NCBI GenBank assembly: GCA_019239415.1
Contig: JAFAZW010000048.1
Coordinates: forward strand, 1 to 61,116
Direction of reading: 5' to 3'
Length of the DNA: 61,116 bases
Origin: Alphaproteobacteria bacterium
Lineage (GTDB): Bacteria; Pseudomonadota; Alphaproteobacteria; Sphingomonadales; Sphingomonadaceae
Below the pieces are notes generated by a model. It was not told the origin of the DNA. It saw nothing but the letters and a program-made list of their open reading frames with translations, and did not search any database. The stretch's first letter is position 1; every line of letters starts with the position of its first letter. Positions 19,527 to 28,907 of this stretch are shown here, piece by piece. The position numbers and the translations under genes were made by a program.

Positions 19527-20977
19527 TGCTCGCCTCGATCCTCCTCACGCTTCCCGAGCTGATCCTGTCGACCGCGGCGCTGCTGCTGATGCTGGTCGTC
19601 GCGTGGTTCGAAGACGGGTCCGCCCGCGTCGTCACCTGGCTCGCCATCCTGTCGCTCGCCGCCGCGGCCGCGTTCGTGCCCGGCTATGACGGCAGCAGTC
19701 GATTGGGCTTCGGCGGCCTCGTCGTCGCGGACGGCTTCGCCGCCTTCTCGAAAGCGGTCATCTATGCCGGCGCCGCCGCGGCGCTGGTCGCGGCCAGCGG
19801 CTGGTTCGGCCGCGACGGCGACTATCGCGCCGAATATCCCTTGCTCATCCTGCTCTCGTCGGTCGGCATGGGGATGATGGTCTCCGCGTCGGACCTGCTG
19901 ACGCTCTATGTCGGCCTCGAGCTGCAGAGCCTCGCCGCCTACGTCCTCGCGTCCTTCCAGCGCAGCGACACGCGCTCGGCCGAGGCGGGGCTCAAATATT
20001 TCGTTCTCGGCGCGCTCGCCTCCGGCATCCTCCTCTACGGCATCTCGCTCCTCTACGGCTTCACCGGCACGACGAGCTTCCACGACATCGCCACCGCGAT
20101 CCAGACGCAGAAGCACGGCGCCGACGGGCTTTCGCACGGCATCCTGTTCGGGCTCGTCTTCGTGCTCGCCGGAATCGCCTTCAAGGTCTCGGCCGTGCCC
20201 TTCCACATGTGGACGCCGGACGTCTACGAAGGCGCGCCGAGTCCGGTCACCGCCTTCTTCGCCTCGGCGCCCAAGGTGGCGGCGATGGCCCTGCTCACCC
20301 GTCTCGCCGTGCAGGGCCTCGGCGGCGCCACGTTCGAGTGGCGGCAGATCGTCATCTTCATGGCGCTGGCCTCGACCATCCTCGGCGGCGTCGCCGCGAT
20401 CGGACAGCCCAACGTCAAGCGCCTGCTCGCCTACAGCTCGATCAACAATGTCGGCTTCGCGCTGATCGGCCTTGCCGCCGCCGGCGAGGCGGGGGTCGCC
20501 TCGGTGCTCTTCTACATGGCCGTCTACATGGTGATGACGCTGGGCTCCTTCTTCATCGTCCTGAGGATGCGCGACGGCGAGGGGCGGCCGGTCGAGAGCA
20601 TCGCCTCGCTCTCCGGCCTGTCGAAGACGCGGCCCTGGCTCGCGCTGGCGATGGCCATGTTCATGTTCAGCCTCGCGGGGGTGCCGCCGCTGATGGGCTT
20701 CTGGCCCAAATTCTTCGTCTTCCAGGCGGCGGTCGACGCGAAGCTCACCTGGCTCGCGGCGATCGGCATCGCCACTTCGGTGATCAGCGCCTTCTATTAT
20801 CTCAAGATCGTCAAGACGATGTATTTCGACGAAGCGGCGCCGGCCTATGCCGGGACGCGCGACCTCGCCCAGACCGTCCTGCTGATCGCCGCCTCGCTCT
20901 TCGTCTCCCCGCTCGGCTACCTTCTCGTCGGCCCGCTGGCGCAAGCGTCGCGCAACGCCGCGAGCGCGCTGTTCTGA
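19526..20977 (+). CDS. nuoN: NADH-quinone oxidoreductase subunit N
   Basis: A 483-residue third antiporter-like proton-pump subunit. Diagnostic segments are LYVGLELQSLAAYVLASF, the lysine-containing GLKYFVLGALASGILLYG and FKVSAVPFHMWTPDVYEGAPSPVTAFFA, and AYSSINNVGFALIGLA. It ends the complex I gene set. Its TGA overlaps the start of birA, so the biotin ligase is translationally coupled. Confidence 0.96.
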   Translation: MLASILLTLPELILSTAALLLMLVVAWFEDGSARVVTWLAILSLAAAAAFVPGYDGSSRLGFGGLVVADGFAAFSKAVIYAGAAAALVAASGWFGRDGDYRAEYPLLILLSSVGMGMMVSASDLLTLYVGLELQSLAAYVLASFQRSDTRSAEAGLKYFVLGALASGILLYGISLLYGFTGTTSFHDIATAIQTQKHGADGLSHGILFGLVFVLAGIAFKVSAVPFHMWTPDVYEGAPSPVTAFFASAPKVAAMALLTRLAVQGLGGATFEWRQIVIFMALASTILGGVAAIGQPNVKRLLAYSSINNVGFALIGLAAAGEAGVASVLFYMAVYMVMTLGSFFIVLRMRDGEGRPVESIASLSGLSKTRPWLALAMAMFMFSLAGVPPLMGFWPKFFVFQAAVDAKLTWLAAIGIATSVISAFYYLKIVKTMYFDEAAPAYAGTRDLAQTVLLIAASLFVSPLGYLLVGPLAQASRNAASALF

Positions 20978-21663
20978 TCCGCACCGTCGCCGCGACGACC
21001 TCCACCAACGACGATCTCGCCGCGCTCGCCCGCGCCGGCGCGCCCGAAGGGACTTGGCTGCGCGCCGAGCGGCAGAGCGCCGGCAAGGGACGACAGGGGC
21101 GGGCCTGGGTATCGCCGCCCGGGAACCTCCATGCCAGCACCCTTGTCCGGCTGCGTCCCTCCGACCCGCCGGCCCCGACTCTCGCTCTCGCCGCGGCTGT
21201 CGCCCTGCACCAGACCGCGGCCTTGTTCGCGCCCCACGCGACGATCCGTATCAAGTGGCCGAACGACCTCCTGGCGAGCGGCGCGAAGCTCGCCGGCATC
21301 CTCCTCGAGCGGGAAGGGGAGGCGGTCATCGCCGGCTTCGGGGTGAACCTCGCCCATCGTCCCCAAGGGCTGGAGCGGCCGGCGACGAGCCTCGCCGCGC
21401 TGAGCGGGAGCGCGCCCCATCCGGCCACCTTTCTCGGCGCCCTCGCGGAGGCCTTCGCCATGTGGCTGGCACGCTGGCGGAGCGGCGGCGTCGGCGCGGT
21501 GCGGGCCGCGTGGCTCGCGGCGGCACATCCGATTGGCGCGGCCCTGGCGACGAGCGCGGGTGAAGGCCTGTTCGCCGGCCTCGACGAGTCCGGCGCGCTC
21601 CGCCTGCGCTTGGCGGACGGCACGACCCGCGTCATACACGCCGGCGATGTGTTCCTCATTTAG
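20974..21663 (+). CDS. birA: Biotin--[acetyl-CoA-carboxylase] ligase, catalytic domain only
   Basis: A protein of about 229 residues that makes biotinyl-AMP and biotinylates the carboxyl carrier protein of acetyl-CoA carboxylase. The biotin-binding TSTNDDL, the AMP loop [20 protein letters not shown] and IKWPNDLL are intact. There is no N-terminal DNA-binding domain, so it is not a bio repressor. No ATG, GTG or TTG exists near the expected N-terminus. CTG at 20974, overlapping the nuoN stop (CTGA), is the best start, with ATC 20977 as the alternative. birA after nuoN is a common alphaproteobacterial order. Confidence 0.9.
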   Translation: MIRTVAATTSTNDDLAALARAGAPEGTWLRAERQSAGKGRQGRAWVSPPGNLHASTLVRLRPSDPPAPTLALAAAVALHQTAALFAPHATIRIKWPNDLLASGAKLAGILLEREGEAVIAGFGVNLAHRPQGLERPATSLAALSGSAPHPATFLGALAEAFAMWLARWRSGGVGAVRAAWLAAAHPIGAALATSAGEGLFAGLDESGALRLRLADGTTRVIHAGDVFLI

Positions 21664-21673
21664 AGGGGAAGAG

Positions 21674-22462
21674 ATGCTGCTCGCCGTCGATGCCGGGAAC
21701 ACGAACGTCGTCTTCGCCTTGCTCGAGGAGGGGGTGATCCGCGCGCGCTGGCGGATCGCCACCGATCCCCGGCGGACGGCGGACGAATATGCCGTGTGGC
21801 TCCACCAGCTGCTCGCGCTCGAAGGATATGGCCGCGACGCGGTCGATGCGGTGATCGTCGGCACCGTCGTGCCGCGCGCGCTCCACAATCTCGAGGTGCT
21901 GGCGCGGAAATATTTCGGCGTCGAGGCAATGGTTGCCGGTCAGGGCGCCGCGGCCTGGGGCATCGATCTGGACGTCGCCGAGCCGCGCAGCGTCGGCGCG
22001 GACCGGGTGCTGAACGCGATCGCCGCGCACGCCTTGCACGAGGGCGACCTCATCGTCATCGACTTCGGCACCGCCACCACGTTCGACGTGGTCGATTATG
22101 CCGGCGCCTACAAAGGCGGCATCATCGCGCCCGGCCTCAACCTGTCGCTCGATGCGCTCGTGTCCGCCGCCGCCAAGCTGCCGCGCATCGCGATCGAGGC
22201 GCCGGCGGAGACGGGCGTGGTCGGCCGCACCACCGAGGATCAGATGCTGATCGGCATCTATTGGGGCTATGTGGCGATGATCGAGGGGCTGGTCGCCCGG
22301 CTCAAGGCGGAGATCGGCCGGCCGGTGACGGTGATCGCCACCGGCGGCCTCGCGCCCCTGTTCGACGAGCACAGCGCCGTTTTCGACGCTATCGAGCCGG
22401 ACCTCACCATCCAGGGGCTGGCGCTGCTGCACGGACGGAGCATTTCTGCCTCCCCATCGTAG
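21674..22462 (+). CDS. coaX: Type III pantothenate kinase
   Basis: A 262-residue kinase that phosphorylates pantothenate in the first step of coenzyme A synthesis, of the ASKHA fold. Motifs are the phosphate loop [13 protein letters not shown], the [12 protein letters not shown] region with the catalytic Asp, [11 protein letters not shown], and [19 protein letters not shown] precedes the ATG. The final six residues and the TAG stop fall inside the palindromic element that begins near 22447, so the native C-terminus was probably altered by the insertion. Confidence 0.93.
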   Translation: MLLAVDAGNTNVVFALLEEGVIRARWRIATDPRRTADEYAVWLHQLLALEGYGRDAVDAVIVGTVVPRALHNLEVLARKYFGVEAMVAGQGAAAWGIDLDVAEPRSVGADRVLNAIAAHALHEGDLIVIDFGTATTFDVVDYAGAYKGGIIAPGLNLSLDALVSAAAKLPRIAIEAPAETGVVGRTTEDQMLIGIYWGYVAMIEGLVARLKAEIGRPVTVIATGGLAPLFDEHSAVFDAIEPDLTIQGLALLHGRSISASPS

Positions 22463-22579
22463 ATGGGGAGGGGAACCGCCGAAGGCGGTGGAGGGGTGAC
22501 CTTGCGCCGTCGTCGAGGTCGGTTACCCCTCCACCAGCTTCGCTGGTCCCCCTCCCCACCGCTACGCGGCAGGGAGGCA
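22447..22579. repeat. TGCCTCCCC palindromic element (coaX-RNase J)
   Basis: A 133-base element with outer arms TGCCTCCCCATCGTAGATGGGGAGGGGAACC and GGTCCCCCTCCCCACCGCTACGCGGCAGGGAGGCA and inner arms GGTGGAGGGGTGACC / GGTTACCCCTCCACC. Same general class as the nuoJ-nuoK element. It overlaps the 3' end of coaX and supplies its TAG. Confidence 0.85.
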
Positions 22580-22593
22580 ATTGAAGGAACCTC

Positions 22594-24231
22594 ATGACCC
22601 CCAAGAACGAACTCCTCTTCCTCGCCCTCGGCGGCTCCGGCGAGATCGGCATGAACGTCAATCTCTACGGCTGCGACGGCAAGTGGCTCATGGTCGATCT
22701 CGGCATGACCTTCGCCGACCCGGCCTATCCGGGCATCGACCTCGTCCTTCCCGATCTCGAATTCATCGAGAAACGGCGCGACGACCTCCTCGCCATCGTC
22801 CTCACCCACGGCCACGAGGACCATATCGGCGCGATCCCCTATCTCGCCGCCGACCTCGGCGTGCCGCTTTATGCGACGCCGTTCACCGCCGGCCTCATTG
22901 CGGAGAAGCTGAGGGAGGAAGGGCTCGAACGGGAGGTCGAGGTCCGGCTCATCGACATCGGCGGGACGGCCCGGATCGGTCCCTTCGGCGTGCGGTTCGT
23001 GCCGCTGGCGCATTCGATCCCGGAAGGAAACGCCCTCCTCATCGACACGCCCTACGGCAGGGTCTTCCACACCGGCGACTGGAAGCTCGACGAATTCCCG
23101 CAGCTCGGCGATCCCGCCGACGCGGCGGCGCTGACGCGGGTCGGGGATGCGGGCATCCTCGCCCTCGTCTGCGATTCGACCAACGTCTTCCAGGAGGAGG
23201 CGTCGGGGTCGGAGCAGGAAGTGCGTGAGGGGCTCGACCGGGTGATCGGCGAGGCGGAGGGGCGGGTGCTCGTCACCACCTTCGCCTCGAACGCGGCACG
23301 TCTCCAGACGCTCGGCCGCGTCGCCGAGGATACCGGCCGCCGCGTCTGCGTCGCCGGGCGCTCGCTCGATCGCATCCTGCGCGTCGCGAAGAGCGTCGGC
23401 TATCTCACCGATTTTCCCGAGACGGTGGATTGGGAGACGGCGATGCAGCTGCCGCGGCGCGAGCTGATGATCGTCGCCACCGGCGGCCAGGGGGAGGCGC
23501 GCGCCGCGCTCGGCCGCATCGCCTTCGGCCAGCACAAGCTGAGCCTGACCGAAGGGGACCTGGTCGTCTTCTCGTCGAAGCAGATCCCGGGGAACGAGAT
23601 CGCGATCGGCCGCATCCAGAACGAGCTCGCCGCCAACGGCATTCGCATGATCACCGAGCGGCAGGCCAACGTCCACGTGTCGGGCCATCCGGGCCGGCCG
23701 GAGCTCGCCGCCATGTACGGCTGGATCCGGCCGGAGATCATCGTCCCCGTCCACGGCGAGATGCGGCACATGGTCGAGCACAGGCGCTTCGCGATGGCGC
23801 GCGGCGTCCCGCGCGGCATCGTCCAGAAGAATGGCGACCTCATCCGCCTCGCGCCCGACGGCCCCGCCAAGATCGGGGAGGAGAAGGTCGGCCGGCTGAT
23901 CCTCGACGGCGACGTCATCCTCGCCGCCGACGGCACGACGATGAACGACCGCCGCAAGCTCTCCTGGCAGGGTATCGTGACCGTCGCCGTACCCGTCGAC
24001 GCCGCGAACCGCCTCGCCGGCGAGGTCGAGATCAACCTCCACGGCGTGCCGGTCGAGGAGGACCGGTCCGCCTTCGTCGCCGAAGCGTGCGAGGCGGCGG
24101 CGGACGCGGCGCGAGGCGCCGGCGGCCGCGAGGACAAGCTGCGCGAGGACGTCCGCCTCGCCGTCCGCCGCTGCGCGACCGACTGGACCGGCAAGAAGCC
24201 GGTGGTCGACGTGCTGCTCGCGCGGGTGTGA
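22594..24231 (+). CDS. rnj: Ribonuclease J
   Basis: A 545-residue metallo-beta-lactamase/beta-CASP ribonuclease that matures and degrades RNA from 5' ends. The metal motif HGHEDH is in LTHGHEDHIGAIPYL (about residues 70-84). Further His/Asp ligands lie in PLAHSIPEG, FHTGDWKLD and VHGEMRHMVEH. The beta-CASP insert spans roughly residues 210-340. The C-terminal domain of about 100 residues is present. GGAGG and AAGGAAC precede the ATG. It follows coaX in many Sphingomonadales. Confidence 0.93.
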   Translation: MTPKNELLFLALGGSGEIGMNVNLYGCDGKWLMVDLGMTFADPAYPGIDLVLPDLEFIEKRRDDLLAIVLTHGHEDHIGAIPYLAADLGVPLYATPFTAGLIAEKLREEGLEREVEVRLIDIGGTARIGPFGVRFVPLAHSIPEGNALLIDTPYGRVFHTGDWKLDEFPQLGDPADAAALTRVGDAGILALVCDSTNVFQEEASGSEQEVREGLDRVIGEAEGRVLVTTFASNAARLQTLGRVAEDTGRRVCVAGRSLDRILRVAKSVGYLTDFPETVDWETAMQLPRRELMIVATGGQGEARAALGRIAFGQHKLSLTEGDLVVFSSKQIPGNEIAIGRIQNELAANGIRMITERQANVHVSGHPGRPELAAMYGWIRPEIIVPVHGEMRHMVEHRRFAMARGVPRGIVQKNGDLIRLAPDGPAKIGEEKVGRLILDGDVILAADGTTMNDRRKLSWQGIVTVAVPVDAANRLAGEVEINLHGVPVEEDRSAFVAEACEAAADAARGAGGREDKLREDVRLAVRRCATDWTGKKPVVDVLLARV

Positions 24232-24238
24232 CGGCGCG

Positions 24239-24499
24239 GTGAAGTTCCAGTCGATCCTCGCCATCTACGTCCTGTTCTGGACGCTGAGCCTGTTCGTCGT
24301 CCTGCCGTTCGGCGTCCGCACCGCCGAAGAAGCCGGCGAGGCGCTGCCGCCCGGCCACGCCCCCAGCGCCCCCCACAGTTTCAGCTTCGGCAAGGCGGCG
24401 CTGCGGGCGACGATCGTTTCCGCCGTCGCGTTCGCGATCTTCTACGCCAATTACCGCTTCGGCTGGGTGACGATCGCCATGCTCGATTGGACCAGGTAA
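24239..24499 (+). CDS. DUF1467 family small membrane protein
   Basis: An 86-residue inner-membrane protein with two helices (about 5-24 and 57-78) and the DUF1467 hallmark WTLSLFVVLPFGVRTAEEAG near the N-terminus. The function of this family is unknown; it is commonly encoded just after RNase J in alphaproteobacteria. The start is GTG 24239, eight bases after the RNase J stop. It ends seven bases before the stop of the convergent coiled-coil gene. Confidence 0.85.
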   Translation: MKFQSILAIYVLFWTLSLFVVLPFGVRTAEEAGEALPPGHAPSAPHSFSFGKAALRATIVSAVAFAIFYANYRFGWVTIAMLDWTR

Positions 24500-24506
24500 A
24501 GCCCGC

Positions 24507-27218
24507 TCAGCGCAGCCGTTCGATCGCCTGGGCGAGGGCGACGTAGAGCTTGCCCATGTCGCTCGACAGGATGGTGACGCCGAGCGGCGAGCCGTCGCGG
24601 TCGGCGAGGATGCGGCGCAGCATCGCCTCGAAATCGTGGACGTAGCGGTTCACCTGCTCGCGGAATTCGGGCTCCTCCTCGTAGTGGCGGGCGATCTCGC
24701 GCGCCTCGCTCGTCTCGAGGAGCCGCACCGCGCGGCGGGTGAAGACGCCGCGATCGCCCTTGAGGTAGGCGGCCCAGGCGCTGTCGGTCACTTCGTTCGA
24801 CAGGATCTTGGTCACGTCGATCGCCGTCGAGTTCAGGGACTCGATCAGCAAGGCGACCCGCCGCGACATCTGCTCGCTGTCCTGTGCGTCGCGCCGCTGC
24901 TTCTCCTCCGCGATCCGCGCCTCGATGGCGGCCGTCGTCTCGCCGAGGGAAAGCATCTGCCGGGTGAGCCGCTCCGACGCGCGCCGGGCGGTCTCGACCG
25001 ACGCCTCCGCCACGGCGGCGAGCTCGGCCACCTCGCGCGCCACCGCCTCCTCGACCGCGCGTGACAGCGCGTCGCGCGCGGCGTCGCCGAGGGCATCCGC
25101 GCCGGCCGGGATCACGGCGGCGATCGCGTCGCGCGCATGAAGGGCGGCCTGGTTCGCGGCTTCGCGGACGCGCAGCAGCGCATCGATCAGCTCCGGCCCG
25201 GTGTCGGCGGCGATCTTCGCCGCGGCCTCCTGGGCCTCCGTCGCGGCAGTGCCCAACGCGCGCAGCCTGTCCTCCGCGCCGGCGGCGCCTTCGTCGATCC
25301 GGGCAAGCAGGGCGTCGAGCGACTCGCGCTGCCGCGCGACGGCGTCGCCGCTTTCCGAAACCCGGGCCAGGGCTGCCGTCGCCGCCGCCTCGGTCGCTTC
25401 GATCAAGGGCGCCAGCGCCACCGCCGCGTCGCGGGTGCGCGCCGACCGTTCTTCGACCCGGGCGAGAGCGGGCGCGAGCTCCTCGTCCAGCCGGAGCGCC
25501 GTCTCGCGCATCGCGCCGGCAATGTCGCTGCTTCGCGCGCCGAGCGAAGCGGCGCGCCCGCTGCCGGCCTCCAGCTCCGTTGCCAGCGCCGTCGCCGCCT
25601 CGCGCAGGTCGGCGATGGCGGAACCGAGAACGTGCGCATGCGCGGCCCCGGAGGCATGCGTCGCGGCGAAGCTCTCCTCGAGCCCCGCCAGGTCGCGCGT
25701 GAGCTCCTCGACGAGCGAACGCGTGGAGCGATCGTGGGCGGAGAGCCCGGCGGCGGTCTCGCCGACGCGGGCGGCGAGCGCGCCGACCCGCTCCTCGATC
25801 GCCCGCGACGCGGCTCCGGCGGCGTCCGCCGCGTCGCTCAGGGTCGCCAGCCGTTCCGCGGCGCGGCCGGCATCCGCTTCCGTTGCGGCGAGGGCGGGGC
25901 CGACACGACCTTCGATGTCGCCGGCAACCTCGCCGAGCGCCGCGCGCAGCGCCTCGGTCCGCGCCAGCAGCGCGTCGGCCTCGCCCCGTCCGCCGGCGAG
26001 CGCCTCGAGGGCGGCAAGGCTGCCGCTGCGGGCGGCGTCCACTGCCCGGGCGAGGCTCTCGCCGGTCTCGCCGCCGGTGCGGGCGAGGGTCACGAACGCT
26101 TCGTCCAGTCCCGCCACCTCCGCGGCGAGACCGGTGACGAGTTCCCGGCTCGCGGCGTCCTGCGCGGCGAGCGTGGCGGCAAGCGTGTCGATGGTCGCGC
26201 CAACGCCGTCGAGGCGCGCCGCCAGGCTCGCGGCCGCCGCTTCGCCGGCGCGGTCGAGCTCGGCGCCACCCCGCTCGATCGCCGCCAGCGTCGCCGCCGC
26301 CTGCGCTTCGAGCGCGGCCCGCGCCGCATCGAGCGCGTCCGCGGCGCGCGCCATCGCGCCGTCGACGGCCGCCGTCATCCCCGCGGAGGCCTGGTCCATC
26401 GCCGTCGCCGCGGTCTCGGCGCTGCTCTCGATCCGGGCGACGTGCGCGGCCATTTTCTGCGCGGCGCTGCCGAGCACCTCGTCGGCCTCGCGGCCGCGCG
26501 CCGCCAGCGCGGCGAGCTGCGCCTCGAGCGCACCGGCCTGGCCGTGGGCGGTGAGCCCGGCGTCCTTCATCGCCTCGGCGACGGCCCGCGCCTGTTCCTC
26601 GGCGCGCGGCAGGTCGTGCATCAGCACGCCGATATCGACCTTGGCCGCGGCGGCGGCGCCTTCGAGCTCCGCGGCGCGGCGGTCCAGCGCCGCCGACTCC
26701 TTGGAGAGATAGTAGGTCACCCGCCCGAGACGGTCGGCAGCCTCGTCGCCGAGCGACATCAGCTTCTCCGCCTCGCCGCGCAGCCGCGCGTGATTCTCCT
26801 CGAGCTTCTCGGCGACGATGCCGAGCACCGTCTCCAGCGCGACGCTTTCGCTGCGCATCGCCTCGACCGCCTGAGTGAAGCGCTCCGTCTCGCGGCGCGA
26901 AGAGCGGCCGAACAGCAGCCAGAGGAGGCCGAGCAAGGCGAGCGGCGCGCTGAGGAACGCCGCGAACGGCACGAGCCGCGCCGGCGTCTGCGCGACGCGC
27001 GAGTCCCAGCCGTACCAGAGGGCGGCTCCCGTCCACCCGAGCGCGAGGAGCAGCAGGATGGCCGCGTAGGCACGCGTCCCGACCGAAGCCTTGGCCGCGG
27101 CCGGCGGCGGCGCGTCCGCCTCTTCCGCCGCCTCGGCGCTGCCGAGCCAATCGCTCGCCTGCGTCCCGGTTTCGACCCAGCCGGCCCGCGGCTCCGCCCG
27201 TTCTGCCCCCATGCTCAT
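24507..27218 (-). CDS. Large membrane-anchored coiled-coil protein (TipN-like architecture)
   Basis: A 903-residue protein. A cytosolic N-terminal stretch of about 45 residues is followed by two membrane helices (about 48-69 and 83-105), then some 650 residues of Ala/Glu/Arg-rich heptad-type coiled coil. The C-terminal domain of about 120 residues (from STAIDVTKILSNEV to the end) is much less biased and looks conserved. Two N-terminal helices plus a long coiled coil match the architecture of the Caulobacter polarity factor TipN, but only the layout, not the sequence, supports this. It is a single gene, with start codons around 27218, convergent with DUF1467. Confidence 0.75.
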   Translation of the reverse strand: MSMGAERAEPRAGWVETGTQASDWLGSAEAAEEADAPPPAAAKASVGTRAYAAILLLLALGWTGAALWYGWDSRVAQTPARLVPFAAFLSAPLALLGLLWLLFGRSSRRETERFTQAVEAMRSESVALETVLGIVAEKLEENHARLRGEAEKLMSLGDEAADRLGRVTYYLSKESAALDRRAAELEGAAAAAKVDIGVLMHDLPRAEEQARAVAEAMKDAGLTAHGQAGALEAQLAALAARGREADEVLGSAAQKMAAHVARIESSAETAATAMDQASAGMTAAVDGAMARAADALDAARAALEAQAAATLAAIERGGAELDRAGEAAAASLAARLDGVGATIDTLAATLAAQDAASRELVTGLAAEVAGLDEAFVTLARTGGETGESLARAVDAARSGSLAALEALAGGRGEADALLARTEALRAALGEVAGDIEGRVGPALAATEADAGRAAERLATLSDAADAAGAASRAIEERVGALAARVGETAAGLSAHDRSTRSLVEELTRDLAGLEESFAATHASGAAHAHVLGSAIADLREAATALATELEAGSGRAASLGARSSDIAGAMRETALRLDEELAPALARVEERSARTRDAAVALAPLIEATEAAATAALARVSESGDAVARQRESLDALLARIDEGAAGAEDRLRALGTAATEAQEAAAKIAADTGPELIDALLRVREAANQAALHARDAIAAVIPAGADALGDAARDALSRAVEEAVAREVAELAAVAEASVETARRASERLTRQMLSLGETTAAIEARIAEEKQRRDAQDSEQMSRRVALLIESLNSTAIDVTKILSNEVTDSAWAAYLKGDRGVFTRRAVRLLETSEAREIARHYEEEPEFREQVNRYVHDFEAMLRRILADRDGSPLGVTILSSDMGKLYVALAQAIERLR

Positions 27219-27302
27219 GCCGTCTGTTTACCATGATTGAGCATGCGTGAAAGATCGCAAGGATACGGTGCGTTAACGACCTGTGGATTATCGCCCGGCG
27301 TC

Positions 27303-27605
27303 ATGGCTTACGATCCCGGCGCCCTCAATGCCTCGCTCGCCGCCGCCGTCGGCGCCGACGCGGGGCTGATGGCGGAGCTGCGCACCGCCTTTCTCGACAG
27401 CGCGTCGCGCCAGGCCGACCTGATGGGCCGCGCGCGCTGCGATGCCAATTGGCGGTTCGCCGCGGCGCGCCTCAAGAGCCTCGCCGCCAGCTTCGGCGCG
27501 ACCGGGCTGGTCGCGCTCGCCGACGAGGCGCTCGACGGGGCGCCGGGCGACCCGGTCGTGCTGAGGAAGCTGCTCGCCGCGATCGAGGATTTCGCCGACG
27601 CCTGA
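27303..27605 (+). CDS. Degenerate Hpt-like (histidine phosphotransfer-type) protein
   Basis: A 100-residue helical protein. The core WRFAAARLKSLAASFGATGLVALADE matches the Hpt four-helix pattern (AAHxLKGxAxxxGA..L). At the place of the phosphorylated histidine, two residues before the Leu-Lys pair, there is alanine. It would therefore not accept phosphate if aligned correctly. ATG 27303 is chosen because the Hpt-like region begins soon after; an in-frame start at 27237 would add 22 residues. It heads a run of signalling genes. Confidence 0.6.
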   Translation: MAYDPGALNASLAAAVGADAGLMAELRTAFLDSASRQADLMGRARCDANWRFAAARLKSLAASFGATGLVALADEALDGAPGDPVVLRKLLAAIEDFADA

Positions 27606-27660
27606 AATTGCGCGCCGCGCGTCCAGCGCCTAATCCCGGGGCGAACGGGAGGGACTGGAC

Positions 27661-28872
27661 CTGGGCTTCGCCGCGCTGATCGCCGCCTATCACGAGGCCG
27701 ACGAGCCTGGCGGTCGCCTGCGCGCGACGCTGCCGCTCGGCGGCCGCACCCTCATCGAACGCCAGGTCCGCCTCGCCGCCGCCGCGGGGGCCGATCCGAT
27801 CGTCGTCGCGGTCGAGCGGGTGCCCGCCGATCTCCTCGCCGCGATCGACCGCGTGCGCGGGCAGGGGTTCGACGTGGTGATCGCGCGCACCGCCGCCGAT
27901 GCCGCCGATGCCGTCGCCGTGGACGACAGGCTGCTGCTCGTCGCCGACGGCCTGCTGGCGAGCATTGCGCATGTCGAGCGGCTGCTCGGCCTCGACGGCG
28001 TCGCCCTGCTCACCGTCCCCGACGTCCGGGTCGACGATCGCTTCGAGCGGATCGACGCGCACAGCCGCTGGGCCGGCCTCGCGCTGGTCGACGGCGCGCT
28101 CCTCCACCGCACCGCCGCCGCGCTCGGCGATTGGGACCTCCAGTCGACGCTGCTGCGGCGGGCGGTGCAGGGCGGCGCCCGGCAGATTGCCGTCCGCGGC
28201 GAGGAAGTCGACGACCAGATCACGGTGGCCGAGCGCGCCGACGACCTCGAAGGCGCGGAGGAGCGTCTGGTCCGCGGCGCCGCCGCACGCCGCAAGGATT
28301 GGGTTTCGGCCTATCTGCTCGCGCCGGCGGAGGCGGCGGCGTCCGCGGCGCTGATGCCGCAACCGGTATCGCCGGGGAGCATCCGCCTCGGCGCGGCCCT
28401 GTTCGCGCTGCTCGGCTTGCTGTCTTTTGCCGAGCATTCGCTCGGTCTGGGGATGGCGATGCTCCTGTTCGCGGCCTTCGGCGAAGGCGTCGGCGACCGG
28501 CTCGCCTCGCTGCGCCTGCAGGACGAGGAGGAAGCGAGCTGGTGGGGCTATGTGCTGCCGAGCCTCTCCGCCGCCGCGCTCGTCGCTCTGGCCTACACCC
28601 TCTCCCCCGCCCGCGGCTGGGGATGCGTCGCGCTCGCCGCGACGACGATCGCCTTCGTCGTCGCGCGCCGCATCGAGACGGCGCGGCGGCGGCCGCCGGG
28701 CGCGCGCTGGCTCGCCGAGCATAAGGGCCTTGCCTGGCTGCTGCTGCCGTTCGCGCTGTTCGGCCTGTGGGGAAGCGGGCTGACCCTGCTCGCAATCTAT
28801 GCCGGCGCGAGCTTCTTCTGGGCCCAGCATCACGCCCATGCGACGGCCCCGGCCGCGGCCCCACAGGATTAG
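27661..28872 (+). CDS. Membrane protein with nucleotidyltransferase-like N-terminal domain
   Basis: About 403 residues. The N-terminal 110 residues resemble a Rossmann-type nucleotidyltransferase/glycosyltransferase A fold (LPLGGRTLIERQVRLAAAAGADPIVVAV, then LLLVADGLLAS). The C-terminal part (from about residue 240) contains five or so hydrophobic helices. No ATG, GTG or TTG occurs between the in-frame stop at 27631 and GTG 27820, which would delete the conserved start of the domain. CTG 27661, seven bases after GGGAGGGA, is therefore proposed. No specific substrate or family can be named. Confidence 0.6.
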   Translation: MGFAALIAAYHEADEPGGRLRATLPLGGRTLIERQVRLAAAAGADPIVVAVERVPADLLAAIDRVRGQGFDVVIARTAADAADAVAVDDRLLLVADGLLASIAHVERLLGLDGVALLTVPDVRVDDRFERIDAHSRWAGLALVDGALLHRTAAALGDWDLQSTLLRRAVQGGARQIAVRGEEVDDQITVAERADDLEGAEERLVRGAAARRKDWVSAYLLAPAEAAASAALMPQPVSPGSIRLGAALFALLGLLSFAEHSLGLGMAMLLFAAFGEGVGDRLASLRLQDEEEASWWGYVLPSLSAAALVALAYTLSPARGWGCVALAATTIAFVVARRIETARRRPPGARWLAEHKGLAWLLLPFALFGLWGSGLTLLAIYAGASFFWAQHHAHATAPAAAPQD

Positions 28873-28907
28873 CGGCGCCTTAACCTCGCGCGCGCTAAGA
28901 GCGGGCG

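Noticed and set aside
25137-27236. 699-codon plus-strand frame opposite the coiled-coil gene
   Set aside because: The minus-strand frame has a coherent layout with two membrane helices and heptads, while this one is Arg/Gly-rich without motifs.
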